64,000 bases of DNA from Micropterix aruncella (Eukaryota; Arthropoda; Insecta; Lepidoptera; Micropterigidae), in NCBI GenBank assembly GCA_944548615.1, contig OX155967.1, forward strand, positions 8,126,024 to 8,190,023, in the 5' to 3' direction. Made by a program: the position numbers and the translations under genes. The stretch's first letter is position 1, and each line of letters begins with the position of its first letter. The notes under the pieces were generated by a model, which saw only the letters and a program-made list of their open reading frames with translations, searched no databases and had not been told where the DNA came from. Positions 56,301-62,084 of the stretch are shown here, piece by piece.

Positions 56301-56983
56301 CTAAAGGCATTGTTGGCGTCCGACTGGTTAAGAGTCCACTATAGGGATAGTTCTTCATACAAAACGCCAACACCAATTACTCTCAAATAAAAAATCGCTA
56401 TGTCGCTTATAATCTCAAATAAAAAATCGCTATATCCTTAGCAGAGCGTTAGATCATGGTATCATACAGGGTGCCGATCGAGTAGATTTTTAAAAACATG
56501 TTTAATTGTTAAAGTAATTATACTGAGTTTGAGAATAGATCAGCTGTTTTATTTGACCTTGCTAATGGATCGAGGTCGTTGAACTCGGCGGCATTGAATG
56601 GCCTTCAATATTACAATAGTCGCGAAGCAAGGCACAATAGACAATAATTTGTTGTCAAAAGTTGCTTATTTGCTCGTACTAATTCACCCATTTCAAGGAT
56701 GTGACTAATTAAAAACTCACCCTCTACAAATAGTACCTACGAAATGAACCCAGATTTCCATGCACAAATTAAATCGTTGTATCGTTGCCGGGCCAGGGTA
56801 TATTCAAGGCTACTTGGAAAATTTACCAAGTAGCCTTGATTATCGTTTATAAATGTAATAATTTGTTTATTTTTCAGATGTTTTACAACAGACAAACTGA
56901 ACGTGAACTCTCTGTTAACGAAGCATGCAAGGCCATTCACAGATGGCGGTGTTAGATATTATTGTGCAAAGCATTCCTGCTAA
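34105..56983 (+). CDS. DSCC1: DSCC1 (DCC1), sister-chromatid cohesion / Ctf18-RFC subunit
   Basis: Six exons: 34105-34295, 37552-37871, 41038-41405, 44200-44323, 51963-52126, 56878-56983. All have AG/GT borders and compatible phases (2, 1, 0, 2, 0, 2). They give 424 codons plus stop with the split first codon, near the family's roughly 390. The order of conserved blocks is that of DCC1: EEVRTIIKNAKLHESELTEL; ENAVLCTTNKTYDIKEAETS then NSLLLVPNLLW; YYEVRPCKPRLGKLK; GPEHEY then LLDVVQASKCEL; IDGFYRLLEFDYEFRILSYM; DEKVSRFLANVLLKTSGKFN; LQAWTESVPAGM; ESFLKGMAIIDRESNPQVIW; EKWTVDEMAPYIE; and VNSLLTKHARPFTDGGVRYY near the end. DCC1 joins Ctf8 and Ctf18 in an alternative replication factor C that loads PCNA and supports cohesion. 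The C-terminal winged-helix part is present. The true start is upstream (candidate ATG at 22812). Confidence 0.93.
34503..34683. mobile_element. TTAA-flanked MITE, family D
   Basis: Between TTAA at 34503 and TTAA at 34680, with ends CCGCTGGGACGCC and CTCGAGGG. A hairpin ACCACCGATCGGTGGT is near the left end. The left end resembles 349-370. Located in the DSCC1 intron after the first certain exon. Confidence 0.5.
34878..34925. repeat. Two poly-C tracts
   Basis: Runs of 10 and 16 C separated by GCGTGTTAAACTCCTCAACA. Likely replication-slippage and assembly-error prone. Confidence 0.8.
35313..35342. repeat. CA microsatellite
   Basis: About fourteen CA repeats. Confidence 0.9.
35580..36265 (+). 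repeat. Three imperfect copies of a repeat with ACCTAGCAAGGGACAT
   Basis: TTTTAAAA(C/T)CTAGCAAGGGACAT recurs near 35600, 35924 and 36071, each followed by GTGTTTTTG(C/A)ATATTTGC. AAAAAGCATTGTCAAAATGCC follows two of them. Inverted forms (CTTGCTAGGTTTTA) near 36247 and weaker near 35828 give foldback potential. Non-coding. Confidence 0.65.
37552..37871 (+). CDS. DSCC1: DSCC1 exon with TYDIKEAETSN
   Basis: Acceptor TTTTCAG, then GTGACGCC completing Gly-Asp. The correct frame reads NENAVLCTTNKTYDIKEAET, SNSLLLVPNLLWANE, a Ser/Thr/Asn-rich linker (SNTSDASPNTSMNRSTGSDD) and YYEVRPCKPRLGKLK before GTAGAG. The linker is longer than in vertebrates. The start at GTG/ATG in another frame is a shadow. 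Confidence 0.9.
37979..39280 (-). mobile_element. DD41D-type Tc1/mariner transposon, copy 2
   Basis: 1302 bp between TA dinucleotides, with the same inverted ends as the copy at 27963 and high identity throughout. Here the codon that is TAG in copy 1 encodes Leu. This copy is broken elsewhere: a deletion in the GRPRST linker region near 38965, and a single-base deletion near 38583 that shifts the frame after KVTV. It starts only 108 bp downstream of a DSCC1 exon, inside the intron, antisense to the gene. Confidence 0.88.
39370..39890 (-). mobile_element. Jockey-type LINE 3' fragment
   Basis: The minus strand, with a few stops, reads YKTIIKPI.TYGIELWGSAK, then NIEILQRFQNHALKTIS and ATCFTKIDEVHIFVDFI. 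This is the typical end of the jockey-clade polymerase protein (YGIQLWG..., ILQRFQNK.LR.I). Truncated and in a DSCC1 intron. Confidence 0.75.
40330..40600 (+). mobile_element. LINE reverse transcriptase fragment
   Basis: Plus-strand frames give LARLQQLNLSPSVFDLFHSY followed by VGVPQGGILSPLLFD, the conserved GVPQGS.L.P.LF motif of LINE reverse transcriptases. Stops interrupt it. Opposite in orientation to the LINE fragment just upstream. Confidence 0.65.
41038..41405 (+). CDS. DSCC1: DSCC1 central exon
   Basis: Starts at ACG after TTTTTACAG (phase 0) and ends CATAG before GTATGT (phase 2). Encodes SGPEHEY, LLDVVQASKCELTIGLGMIG, IDGFYRLLEFDYEFRILSYM and LNALAPMPILERMFQFY, the core DCC1 fold. 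Confidence 0.93.
41500..41960 (-). mobile_element. Mariner transposase remnant
   Basis: Minus-strand pieces read CGQAESKHIDFCEPLLRS, then (after frame changes) TLGMIKDVYG, and MRKVCTKFVPRVLSEEQKVK with LQISQEIRNCVQENPNFI and DNVIT-D-TWCFEYDLETKR. These correspond to the N-terminal HTH and the first catalytic region of insect mariner transposases; the usual GDETW reads DGKTW here, so the first Asp context is altered. The C-terminal two catalytic Asp are missing. Confidence 0.8.
42180..42440 (+). mobile_element. tRNA-derived SINE, copy 1
   Basis: Head GGTGGCATAGTGATTAGG fits an RNA polymerase III A box, and GGGTTTGATTCC about 30 bp on fits a B box. The body (TTGGGATAAAATTAACG, TGTTGATCGAAAGCAT, GTTACATGCACACATACATA, TTTCACAATAAAGAGTA) is colinear with the copy at 46583. 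The tail is AAT/ATA repeats. In DSCC1 intron between exons at 41038 and 44200. Confidence 0.8.
42600..43990 (-). mobile_element. RNase H-bearing LINE, 3' part (LOA/R1-like or related)
   Basis: Minus-strand frames in order: KKWGLNPKITLWLYTSVIRP then LTYGSVVLWPR (end of reverse transcriptase), VRIYTDGSKTTQGTGAGVFS, TIFQAECIGITRAAQA, FVSNSASVLQALAKN, VTLQWIKGHSDSLGNDAADD then LAKRGS, and a C-terminal Cys/His knuckle (TDSPLCRGCMEKEETPQHVL with MEC). At least three frameshifts separate them. The third RNase H block reads SNS where an Asp (SDS) is expected. The 3' end is a short TAGTTAGT repeat near 42600-42616. Dead copy. Confidence 0.85.
44200..44323 (+). CDS. DSCC1: DSCC1 exon KVSRFLANVLL
   Basis: After TGTTATAG, A completes an Arg codon, then YIDEKVSRFLANVLLKTSGK and FNLNDFLQAWTESVPAGMKAE, before GTAAGT. 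Matches the DCC1 segment AAAQMLLQ...KFNL.EF...W..SVPEGM. Only 124 nt. Confidence 0.92.
44640..45650. mobile_element. R2-like family fragments in both orientations
   Basis: 44640-44785 (+) carries GTTCACCTCCATGCGGTG, CCAGCCATCTCTGTT and AAGATCTTGATCTCTCCAG. 44790-44970 (-) carries the family 3' end (GAGCTGCCATGGAATTCGCC, GGATTCCGGATTAACGCCGG, GATAGGTTTAGGACAGCTGT). 45455-45560 (+) repeats the CCAGCCATCTCTGTTG block. A perfect 13-bp hairpin with a 5-nt loop (CGGGAATCGAGTA, 45293-45323) lies between them in a GC-rich patch. The pieces are rearranged. Confidence 0.6.
46583..46861 (+). mobile_element. tRNA-derived SINE, copy 2, with ACTACC target duplication
   Basis: A box TGGCATAGTGG at 46585 and B box GGTTCGATTCC at 46629 lie in a tRNA-like head of about 70 bp. 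A body shared with the copy at 42180 follows, and the tail is (AAAC)n. ACTACC flanks it at 46577-46582 and 46862-46867. The target is the mariner transposase frame, which continues on both sides. The hairpin GATCTTAC/GTAAGGTC in the head leaves no normal anticodon arm, so it is not a working tRNA gene. Confidence 0.85.
47075..47420 (-). pseudogene. Copia RNase H region, internally deleted
   Basis: GLKGFSDADWASD, the start of Copia RNase H, is at about 47310-47365. In the next frame WTSKLQKMVADILTKAVSGQ follows, then KTAFCASNMGLCI and stop. In Copia elements a long stretch with the STTEAEYMA motif separates KLQKT from VADILTKAV. Here the two are fused, so roughly 70-80 codons with the central catalytic residues are missing. 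Confidence 0.75.
47392..49110 (-). pseudogene. Copia Pol: integrase C-terminus and reverse transcriptase
   Basis: A 572-codon open stretch carrying the end of the integrase core (LNEKAKCLIFD-type, YWAEAVNMAAYVTNRS), the linker, and the Copia reverse transcriptase: ALSRTDGNRWKAAMDEELAS, KTKWVFKIKRG, YKARLVAKGCSQKYGIDYVE, DQMDAVTAFLQGDLKEEIYI, KLKKAIYGLKQSGHEWNRKL, YVDDILIF (catalytic) and YLVQGTRPDIAFAV. Only at its end is the frame lost. The reverse transcriptase itself looks intact. Confidence 0.88.
49111..50160 (-). pseudogene. Copia Pol: zinc knuckle, protease and integrase N-terminus
   Basis: The knuckle CYYCDKRGHIISEC (CX2CX4HX4C) is near 50150-50110, the aspartic protease motif WYIDSGASQHMTSDD near 49995, and GAG-pre-integrase HRRLGHLNYRDMCKMRDG, the zinc site DCEICFEGKQ and FLTFVDDYSRK lie down to 49291. 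The TDNGTEYCS and QQNGLAERMN integrase motifs continue in another frame to 49110. Two frameshifts separate gag-type and pol frames. Confidence 0.85.
50169..50843 (-). pseudogene. Copia Gag
   Basis: ATG at 50843 opens a 224-codon Gag-like frame: KLKGVENYRTWSIAIRAMLE, DSAAEIWKTLQEMFAGKST, ESMTEYVGKVTSSANKLND, GAIMLAGLPDDFRLMILGFE. This is the UBN2-type Gag of Copia elements. The frame ends just before the zinc knuckle, which is read in another frame. Confidence 0.85.
51963..52126 (+). CDS. DSCC1: DSCC1 exon KGMAIIDRESNPQVIW
   Basis: Acceptor ATTACAG, then ESFLKGMAIIDRESNPQVIW, AFSESTLPENINDRFKILFQ and TKEKWTVDEMAPYIE. It corresponds to DCC1 LKGLALVDR...LPEDNQERFNSLF...EKW...IAPYI. The donor GTAAGC overlaps an in-frame stop (GAG TAA), so splicing at GA|GTAAGC is needed to continue; phase 2 matches the last exon. 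Confidence 0.92.
52127..52700. other. Start of the last DSCC1 intron, nothing recognised
   Basis: AT-rich with repeated TATTACTCCTT strings near 52192-52275. No exon or element identified. Confidence 0.4.
52700..53320. repeat. GC-rich retroelement-like fragment related to 14900-15560
   Basis: Contrasts in base composition with the AT-rich intron. Shares inverse-oriented GCGAGGCAC(C/T)GGGAA-type sequence with the fragment in SMAP intron 3. Possibly a LINE 5' region. No reading frame with a recognisable domain. Confidence 0.4.
53538..53610 (-). mobile_element. Short fragment of the 42600-43990 LINE
   Basis: CAGTCCATTTGCTCTTAGTC with TTAGAG(C)GGCTGCCTTAGCCTC and TCTTGGA(T/C)GAC is nearly identical to 43673-43727. 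Only about 70 bp are shared. Confidence 0.7.
54023..55456 (+). mobile_element. Arthropod-type repeat with 273-bp tandem expansion
   Basis: Opens TACTAGCAGACCCGGCCACG with GTTGCTGTGGC and closes ATAATATTAGTAGGAT, a combination I associate with a very widespread insect repeat whose class I cannot settle. The 3' part is tandemly repeated: ATTTTCAAAATATATGTTGA begins at 54421, 54694, 54967 and 55240, an exact 273-bp period. The first two units look identical, the third has scattered changes and the fourth is truncated and rearranged. Each contains TCATCAAAATCCATTCAGTA and GTAACAAACATCCATACATT. It lies in the last DSCC1 intron. Confidence 0.8.
55457..56877. other. Remainder of the last DSCC1 intron, nothing recognised
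   Basis: No exon or element can be supported. AAAAAATCGCTAT with TCTCAAATAAA is duplicated near 56382 and 56414. An inverted repeat AAGGCTACTTGG...CCAAGTAGCCTT (56806-56837) lies 40 bp before the final acceptor and could hide it in a hairpin. Confidence 0.45.
56878..56983 (+). CDS. DSCC1: DSCC1 terminal exon
   Basis: Acceptor TTTTTCAG, then A completes GAA. The peptide reads CFTTDKLNVNSLLTKHARPF, TDGGVRYYCAKHSC, stop TAA at 56981-56983. It aligns with the DCC1 end (ALLTKYSHSSMQNGVKVYNS). The frame agrees with phase 2 from the previous exon. AATAAA at 56982-56987 overlaps the stop codon and is the first possible poly(A) signal. Confidence 0.88.
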
Positions 56984-56987
56984 TAAA
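56982..56987 (+). terminator. Poly(A) signal AATAAA overlapping the DSCC1 stop codon
   Basis: The string TAATAAA contains both the stop codon (TAA) and the AATAAA hexamer. If used, the 3' UTR would be only about 10-30 nt. Whether it is used is unknown. Confidence 0.4.
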
Positions 56988-57129
56988 CTATAATTAATAT
57001 AGTATTGTCTTTTATTATAAATATTAATTAATGTTATTATTAATGTTTGAACAATATACTGTTGTTATATGTGGACTGCGATTTTTGCCGGTAGAGGATG
57101 ACTGGCCCTGAAAGGTGTGAGGTGAATGA

Positions 57130-57396
57130 CGCACCGCCTGTGCGAGCATCGTACGAAGTTCGGTTAACAAAGAAGAGCATGGATATTTTTTATATTATTA
57201 TATACCTGAGGAAGACGAAAGAAAACATGGCAGTTTGACAAATGGGCAGCGTTTCCAAACGGCTGGCACATTTTCCAGCTATAATGCTAATAAAAACCAA
57301 AAATTAATCAAGTCCAGTATTAAAGCCGGAAAGTTGAAAACAAAATCACATAAACAGAGAACATTCAAAACATCCAAGCGTAAAACGAAGGAATGA
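57130..57396 (+). pseudogene. Unidentified basic C-terminal coding fragment
   Basis: An open frame without ATG ends TGA at 57394-57396 and reads PEEDERKHGSLTNGQRFQTA, GTFSSYNANKNQKLIKSSIK and AGKLKTKSHKQRTFKTSKRK followed by TKE. The composition (acidic then very Lys/Arg-rich) is protein-like. Immediately upstream an overlapping frame reads RASYEVRLTKKSMDIFY, suggesting that one frameshift lies between them. It may be the end of a nuclear or nucleolar protein, as a retrocopy or a real exon. I do not recognise it. Confidence 0.35.
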
Positions 57397-57399
57397 CAA

Positions 57400-57842
57400 C
57401 GGCTCAGGTGCAAAATCTTACCTGCCACCCATTTTTTATCTTTTTTTATTTGTTGTTTGTGGCTTTTCTAAGGTCTTTGTGAGCCTTGTAACACTGCGAC
57501 CATTGCTGATCTATTGTGTTCGCCACCTACTATAGTTCTGCGCTAAGCCTCGTGTCATTTAAGAACCGCAGCAGGCTTTTGCGCCAGATTGTTTTACCTC
57601 CTCAGGTTGGAGGTAATGACCACCCAAATGGGTGTATCTTTTATGCATAGGCAGGCCCACTCGCACATAAGGTGCAGGGGAGTTTCCTCTGTCTCTTGGC
57701 AGAACCTGCACATTTTCGTGTCCCGGAGCTTAAGATTGTACATGTATCTGTTCAGGTCACAATGCCCCGTGAGCGCCCTCACTAGTATGCGTAGATTGTT
57801 CCTATTTAGCGATAAGGCCTCACAGGCAGTCTTAACGCTCAT
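57400..57842 (-). mobile_element. RNase H LINE, 3' part (split copy, left piece)
   Basis: Minus-strand frame 57842-57594 reads NNLRILVRALTGHCDLNRYM, YNLKLRDTKMCRFCQETEET and PLHLMCEWACL: the Cys/His segment after RNase H (C..C...TPLHL.C). It stops abruptly at 57842, where a GC-rich inverted-repeat element begins. The RNase H half lies on the other side, from 59025. Confidence 0.8.
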
Positions 57843-59024
57843 CCACGCTCAGGTGCGGGCGCGGTAGCGAGTGCGGACGCGAAAGTTTGAACATATGGTG
57901 CGCACGTTTTCGGCCACGTTGGCTAGCGAGCGCGCGAGCGAGTAGCGATTAGCCTAGCCTAGCGCGGGCGCGGACATCTGGCGTCCGATTTGATTCTTCC
58001 TATCCGCTCGTGTTGGCCATGTTCCCGCGTCTGGCGAACAGGCGGCTTTAGGCGCGGTAGGCGTCGCTAGAGGCGAAGTCAAACCAGTTTGGTCTTCTCG
58101 CTCGATCGCGCACTTGCTTTGACGAAAATTTACAAAAATGTCGGTAAATACAGAGGTGTTATTAGTGCGGAGCAGGCAGGAACTGCGATATGGAAAATCC
58201 ACATCACAAAATTACGCAATTAATAACAACAAATATTAACACACTTGATGTAATCTTTCTTTTTTATGGTTTTCTTTTTTTTTCCTTTATTGTTATATCA
58301 ATAAAGAAGCATAAAAAAGTACCTATTTATTACAAAATTACCTTAAGGTTATGAATATTTTTTGCACGGGTTTGACATATTTGTGGAAGTTTGAGTCAGA
58401 CTCACTTATTCTGCTTAATATTATATCTAAAATATAGTCGAAAGCATCCAAGGACATTCGAGTATACTCAAAAACTTTGGTTGGTGAATTCTCAGTTCCT
58501 CATATAAGGTGTAAAATTCTCCCTTTTTATTTCTCTCTTGGGTTAGTTCGTGCACATCAGATTTCACGTTACATACGGTGAGCTTTTATTAACCAGCATT
58601 CTTCAAGAGGGTGAATCAATACAACCTAATAAGGATCTTTTTTTTTTAATTCCAAAAAAAATAATATTTTACCTACCGCTAGATGGCGTAACGCGCTCAA
58701 ACTCTCCTAAAACTTTTATTTTTAACAGTCAAGTACTTTAGTTTTTTCCAAAAAAAATATCTGAAGTTTCTTACCTGCTCGTACTGATTTACCTCCTTGA
58801 AGGACGCCGGTTAATTAAAACTCACCTGTATTGGTTAATTAAAAGTCACTCCTACCTAACCAAGGAATTGTCCATTAAAAACATTTAATCTATATCGTCC
58901 TCCATTTCGAGGGCACAACCACTGAAAACACGACGTCACATGATCACCCGCGCGATAGCTTGCGACCCACTGTGGACATCTCAATAGCGCCCGCCACCGC
59001 TCTCGCGCCCGCCCCTGAGCGTGG
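57843..59024. mobile_element. GC-rich terminal-inverted-repeat element splitting a LINE
   Basis: Left end CCACGCTCAGGTGCGGGCGC and right end (inverse) CCACGCTCAGGGGCGGGCGC match over 20 positions with one difference, and similarity continues into GAGCG. Both ends are very CpG-rich, the middle AT-rich. A short plus-strand frame at 58138 opens MSVNTEVLLVRSRQEL and ends after 33 codons; it might be a vestige of a MADF-like protein, but this is weak. No exact target duplication seen. Confidence 0.6.
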
Positions 59025-59470
59025 ACGAGCACTTATGGTCGTAAGCCTTAATTAGCGCTTTTGAATGATTCAAACCTGGCTATTGTTCCAGTGGTTGACG
59101 GATTGTTCTAAACATATTTTTTTGAGCATTAAGTTCGCAAGGCTTTTTGGTACGCCACAGCAAGGTACAGGGCCATTTAACGTTCCCTTTGCTCTTAGCA
59201 AGTTCGTCGGCTTTTTCATTTCCCTCGATTCCTGCATGGTCGTGAACCCATCTTAGAATTACCCTGTTCTTTTCGCCCAGGGAATTCAGTAGTGATACGC
59301 AGTTTTGCACCAGCTTTGGATTAATGGTATTCGAGGCTATTGCCATAAGAGCTACCTTGCTATCCGAGTGGATATAGATACGGTGGTTGGCGTAGTTCTT
59401 ATGGAGGTTGATATCTGCACATTCAATAATGATACCTGCCACCCATATACTGAGTATATATCTCTGTCTT
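59025..59470 (-). mobile_element. RNase H LINE (split copy, right piece)
   Basis: Minus strand 59442-59080 reads MAGIIIECADINLH, RIYIHSDSKVALMAIASNTI, VILRWVHDHAGIEGNEKADE and LAKSKG. These are the RNase H motifs: the E helix, HSDS with catalytic Asp, and WV.GH.GI.GNE.AD with one of the expected Gly-His residues changed (HDHAG). Together with 57400-57842 it makes one LINE interrupted by the element at 57843. Confidence 0.8.
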
Positions 59471-59650
59471 GGTTATTTACTAAGTCTATTTCATCCATAA
59501 ACTTGATGAGACAGCCCCATTGTAAAAAAAAAAAGGCAACGTCCCAGGCGCTAAATCTTACCTGGCATCCGCACACTGATCATCTACCTCTATCTTACTT
59601 ATTGGCTGTTTCTCTTCTATCCATAAACTTATTCACTGCTTTAGGTTTCG
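59430..59650. repeat. Imperfect direct duplication of about 130 bp
   Basis: ACCTGCCACCCATATACTGA near 59433 and ACCTGGCATCCGCACACTGA near 59562 start two similar stretches, each ending in (A/C)TCCATAAACTT. A third related start (ACCTGCCACCC) is at 57421. Possibly part of the LINE 5' flank. Confidence 0.45.
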
Positions 59651-59689
59651 AGATAAAAAAGTGTCAATATCTCGAGTGTAGAAGTAAAC

Positions 59690-61480
59690 GTAGAAATGAT
59701 AAAGAAATACATCAGCAAACTTTACCTAAATAAAAGTGCTGGGCCAGATGGTATTCCTCCGGTGTTCTTGGCCCGTTGCTGTGAGGCACTTGCTACTCCA
59801 TTATCTCTGCTATTCCAGAAATCTTTATCCGAAGGTGTCTTTCCAAATCAATGGAAACTGGCATTTGTCTCACCTATATACAAATCTGGGTCAAGAAACG
59901 TTTCAAACTATAGGCCGATCTCCAAGTTATCTATCATTAGCAAATTGTTTGAAAAAATTGTGTATGATCAACTCTACACAGCAACAAGACTTCAAATCTT
60001 GCCTCAACAACACGGCTTTAGGTCGGGAAGATCGACTGTGTCCAATCTCTTAGTTTTCACTGATTTCCTTTTCGTTCATATGTCTAAACGTACCCAGGTT
60101 GATGTCGTATATACCGACTTTAGTAAAGCTTTTGACAAAGGTGATCATCTAATTCTTATAAAGAAGTTGCAACTGGTCGGCATACAGGGCGATCTTCTAA
60201 GGTGGTTTGCCTCTTATATAGAAAATCGCTCTCAAAGTGTAGTATTGGGTGGTTTTAAGTCTGACTGGGTAAAAATAACATCTGGAGTCCCACAAGGTAG
60301 TATACTAGGACCACTATTGTTTACTATATATTTAAACGATATCAACCAATGCTTCAACCTTTGTAAATTCCTCCTTTTTGCTGATGATATGAAGGTGTAT
60401 GCACCGGTAAGGACAATGGACGATTATATATCATTTCAAAAAGATCTAGATAGACTGTCTCTTTACTGCTCGGCAAACCGATTACACATCAATGCTTCTA
60501 AGTGTGCAATTGTTAGTTTTACAAGGAATACCAAGTCGCTAAATTTTAGCTACAATTTAAATGGACTTCTCATCCCAAGAAAATCTGTTATAAAGGACTT
60601 GGGTGTTGTTCTAGACAGTAAATTAAATTTCATTTCACACATTGACACAATAATTGCCAAAGTATACAGTATGCTGGGCTTTATTCTCAGACTAGCTAAG
60701 CAGTTTAATCATAATAGGTCCCTTATAATTTTATATTATGCTTATGTCCGCAGCCACCTCGAATATGCTTGGCAAATTTGGTCTCCTTGTTACAATATTC
60801 ACATCAATAGGATCGAACGCATTCAAAACATGTTCCTAAAAAACTTAAATTATCGGACTTATGTAACTTTTACAGATTATAACGAAGCTGGTGACTACAT
60901 GGGCTTATACCATTAGAAATGAGAAGAGTTAGTTCAGATGTAATATTCCTATACAAGATATTAAATAGCTTTATCGACTGTTCTGAATTGCTTCAGCTTA
61001 TAAATTTCCATGTACCCCCACGGCCTTCCCGCCAATGCAACTTATTTCCTATCTACCTCAACTACGCCCAAAATAATTACATTTATCGAGTATCTCATTT
61101 CTGCAATTCCAAGCTAAGCGAAATTGACCTGTTTAATACAACTGCGACTGCGCTCAAGACTCTTATTCCGGGTCTTCTGAAAGGCAATATTCAAGGACAA
61201 GTGAAATAATTATATTATATATTTTCTTTTCTTTCTTCAATATTAAAATAAACCATAAAATTTCCCTAATAATAAAATAATAAAATAAAATATTATTAAA
61301 ATAAAATTTATAACTTTAATTCCCCTCCACTTCCTCCTATCCCAGTCCTAGGCGACTGTATATTTTTACGATCTTTAAGTGGAAACTTTTAACTGGCATT
61401 GTAGTCTATAAATAAAATTCTGATATTTCTCCTGTAATAGCTGTAAGTTTCCTTAATAATAATAAAATAAAATAAGATAA
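59690..61480 (+). mobile_element. Jockey-type LINE, 5'-truncated, near-intact reverse transcriptase
   Basis: Plus-strand frame from about 59690 to 60897 carries the full finger-palm reverse transcriptase: SAGPDGIPPVFLARCCEALA, VSPIYKSGSRNVSNYRPISK, HGFRSGRSTVSNLL, VVYTDFSKAFDKGDHLIL, SGVPQGSILGPLLFTIYLND, LFADDMKVYAPV (catalytic Asp pair) and KDLGVVLDSKLNF. A single frameshift near 60890-60897 leads to GLIPLEMRRVSSDVIFLYKI and the C-terminal part ending at 61209. The 3' UTR contains AATAAA-type repeats; the end near 61480 is approximate. Endonuclease and gag are missing. Only one obvious frame lesion: a young copy. The canonical AFD box reads AFDKGDH (usually AFDRVNH). Confidence 0.88.
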
Positions 61481-61692
61481 AAGTACTCACTCGGTACTGA
61501 ATATTTGATATTGATACAGGTTTCTAATTTGTGATATTTTATATATATTTTATCTATGTACCTTGAATACAAATAATATAACCAACTGTATTATTTAAAT
61601 AAACCGATTTAAATAATGTATTTCACTAAAAAAAAATATATTATTGAATAAAATACTTTGCAATTTCAGCTTATCTGATATAGAATGAAATA
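61480..61692. other. AT-rich, nothing recognised
   Basis: Sequence between the LINE and a doubtful exon. Contains two short palindromic AAATCGGTTTAT / ATAAACCGATTT strings near 61601. Confidence 0.35.
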
Positions 61693-61876
61693 TTACATTT
61701 GTAATAAGCTTTCTTTTGATATACAAGGCAAAGTGTTACAATAAACTTCGCAAGTGGGTATAAAACTACCCATTCTCTTAAGATTACGAGACGGTTGGCA
61801 GGGTACTTTTCGAGATTCTTGAGAGGATCGTGGCTGTTCTTGCGGAGCGGCTTTCTCAGTCTCTTTGCTGCAAGAT
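61693..61876 (-). CDS. Doubtful terminal coding exon on the minus strand
   Basis: After TTTATTTTCAG a 60-codon frame reads SCSKETEKAAPQEQPRSSQE, SRKVPCQPSRNLKRMGSFIP, TCEVYCNTLPCISKESLLQM and stop (61695-61693). The base composition is less AT-rich than the flanks and the acceptor is good. An alternative frame is also open over part of it (KRLRKPLRKNSHDPLKNLEK). No homologue recognised. The upstream exons would lie to the right, possibly outside the window. Confidence 0.25.
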
Positions 61877-61914
61877 CTGAAAATAAAAAATAGAAGTTTT
61901 CTAAAAATAGAATC

Positions 61915-61969
61915 TCGATTGTACAGAGATGTGCCAAACTTTCATTTATGCCCATCTCTGTACAATCGA
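61915..61969. other. Perfect 17-bp hairpin
   Basis: TCGATTGTACAGAGATG (61915-61931) and CATCTCTGTACAATCGA (61953-61969) are exact inverses around a 21-nt loop. It precedes the doubtful minus-strand exon. It could be a foldback element end pair or a structured RNA. Perfect pairing argues against an ordinary insect miRNA precursor. Confidence 0.6.
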
Positions 61970-62084
61970 TCAAATATACGCTTGAGGACAAAAAATAAAA
62001 AAAGATTCTGTGGCTATCTTCGATTGGTTGATCATAATTTCTTTTTCCATACACCATAAACGGGTCAATTTTAAAAAAGGTCAA

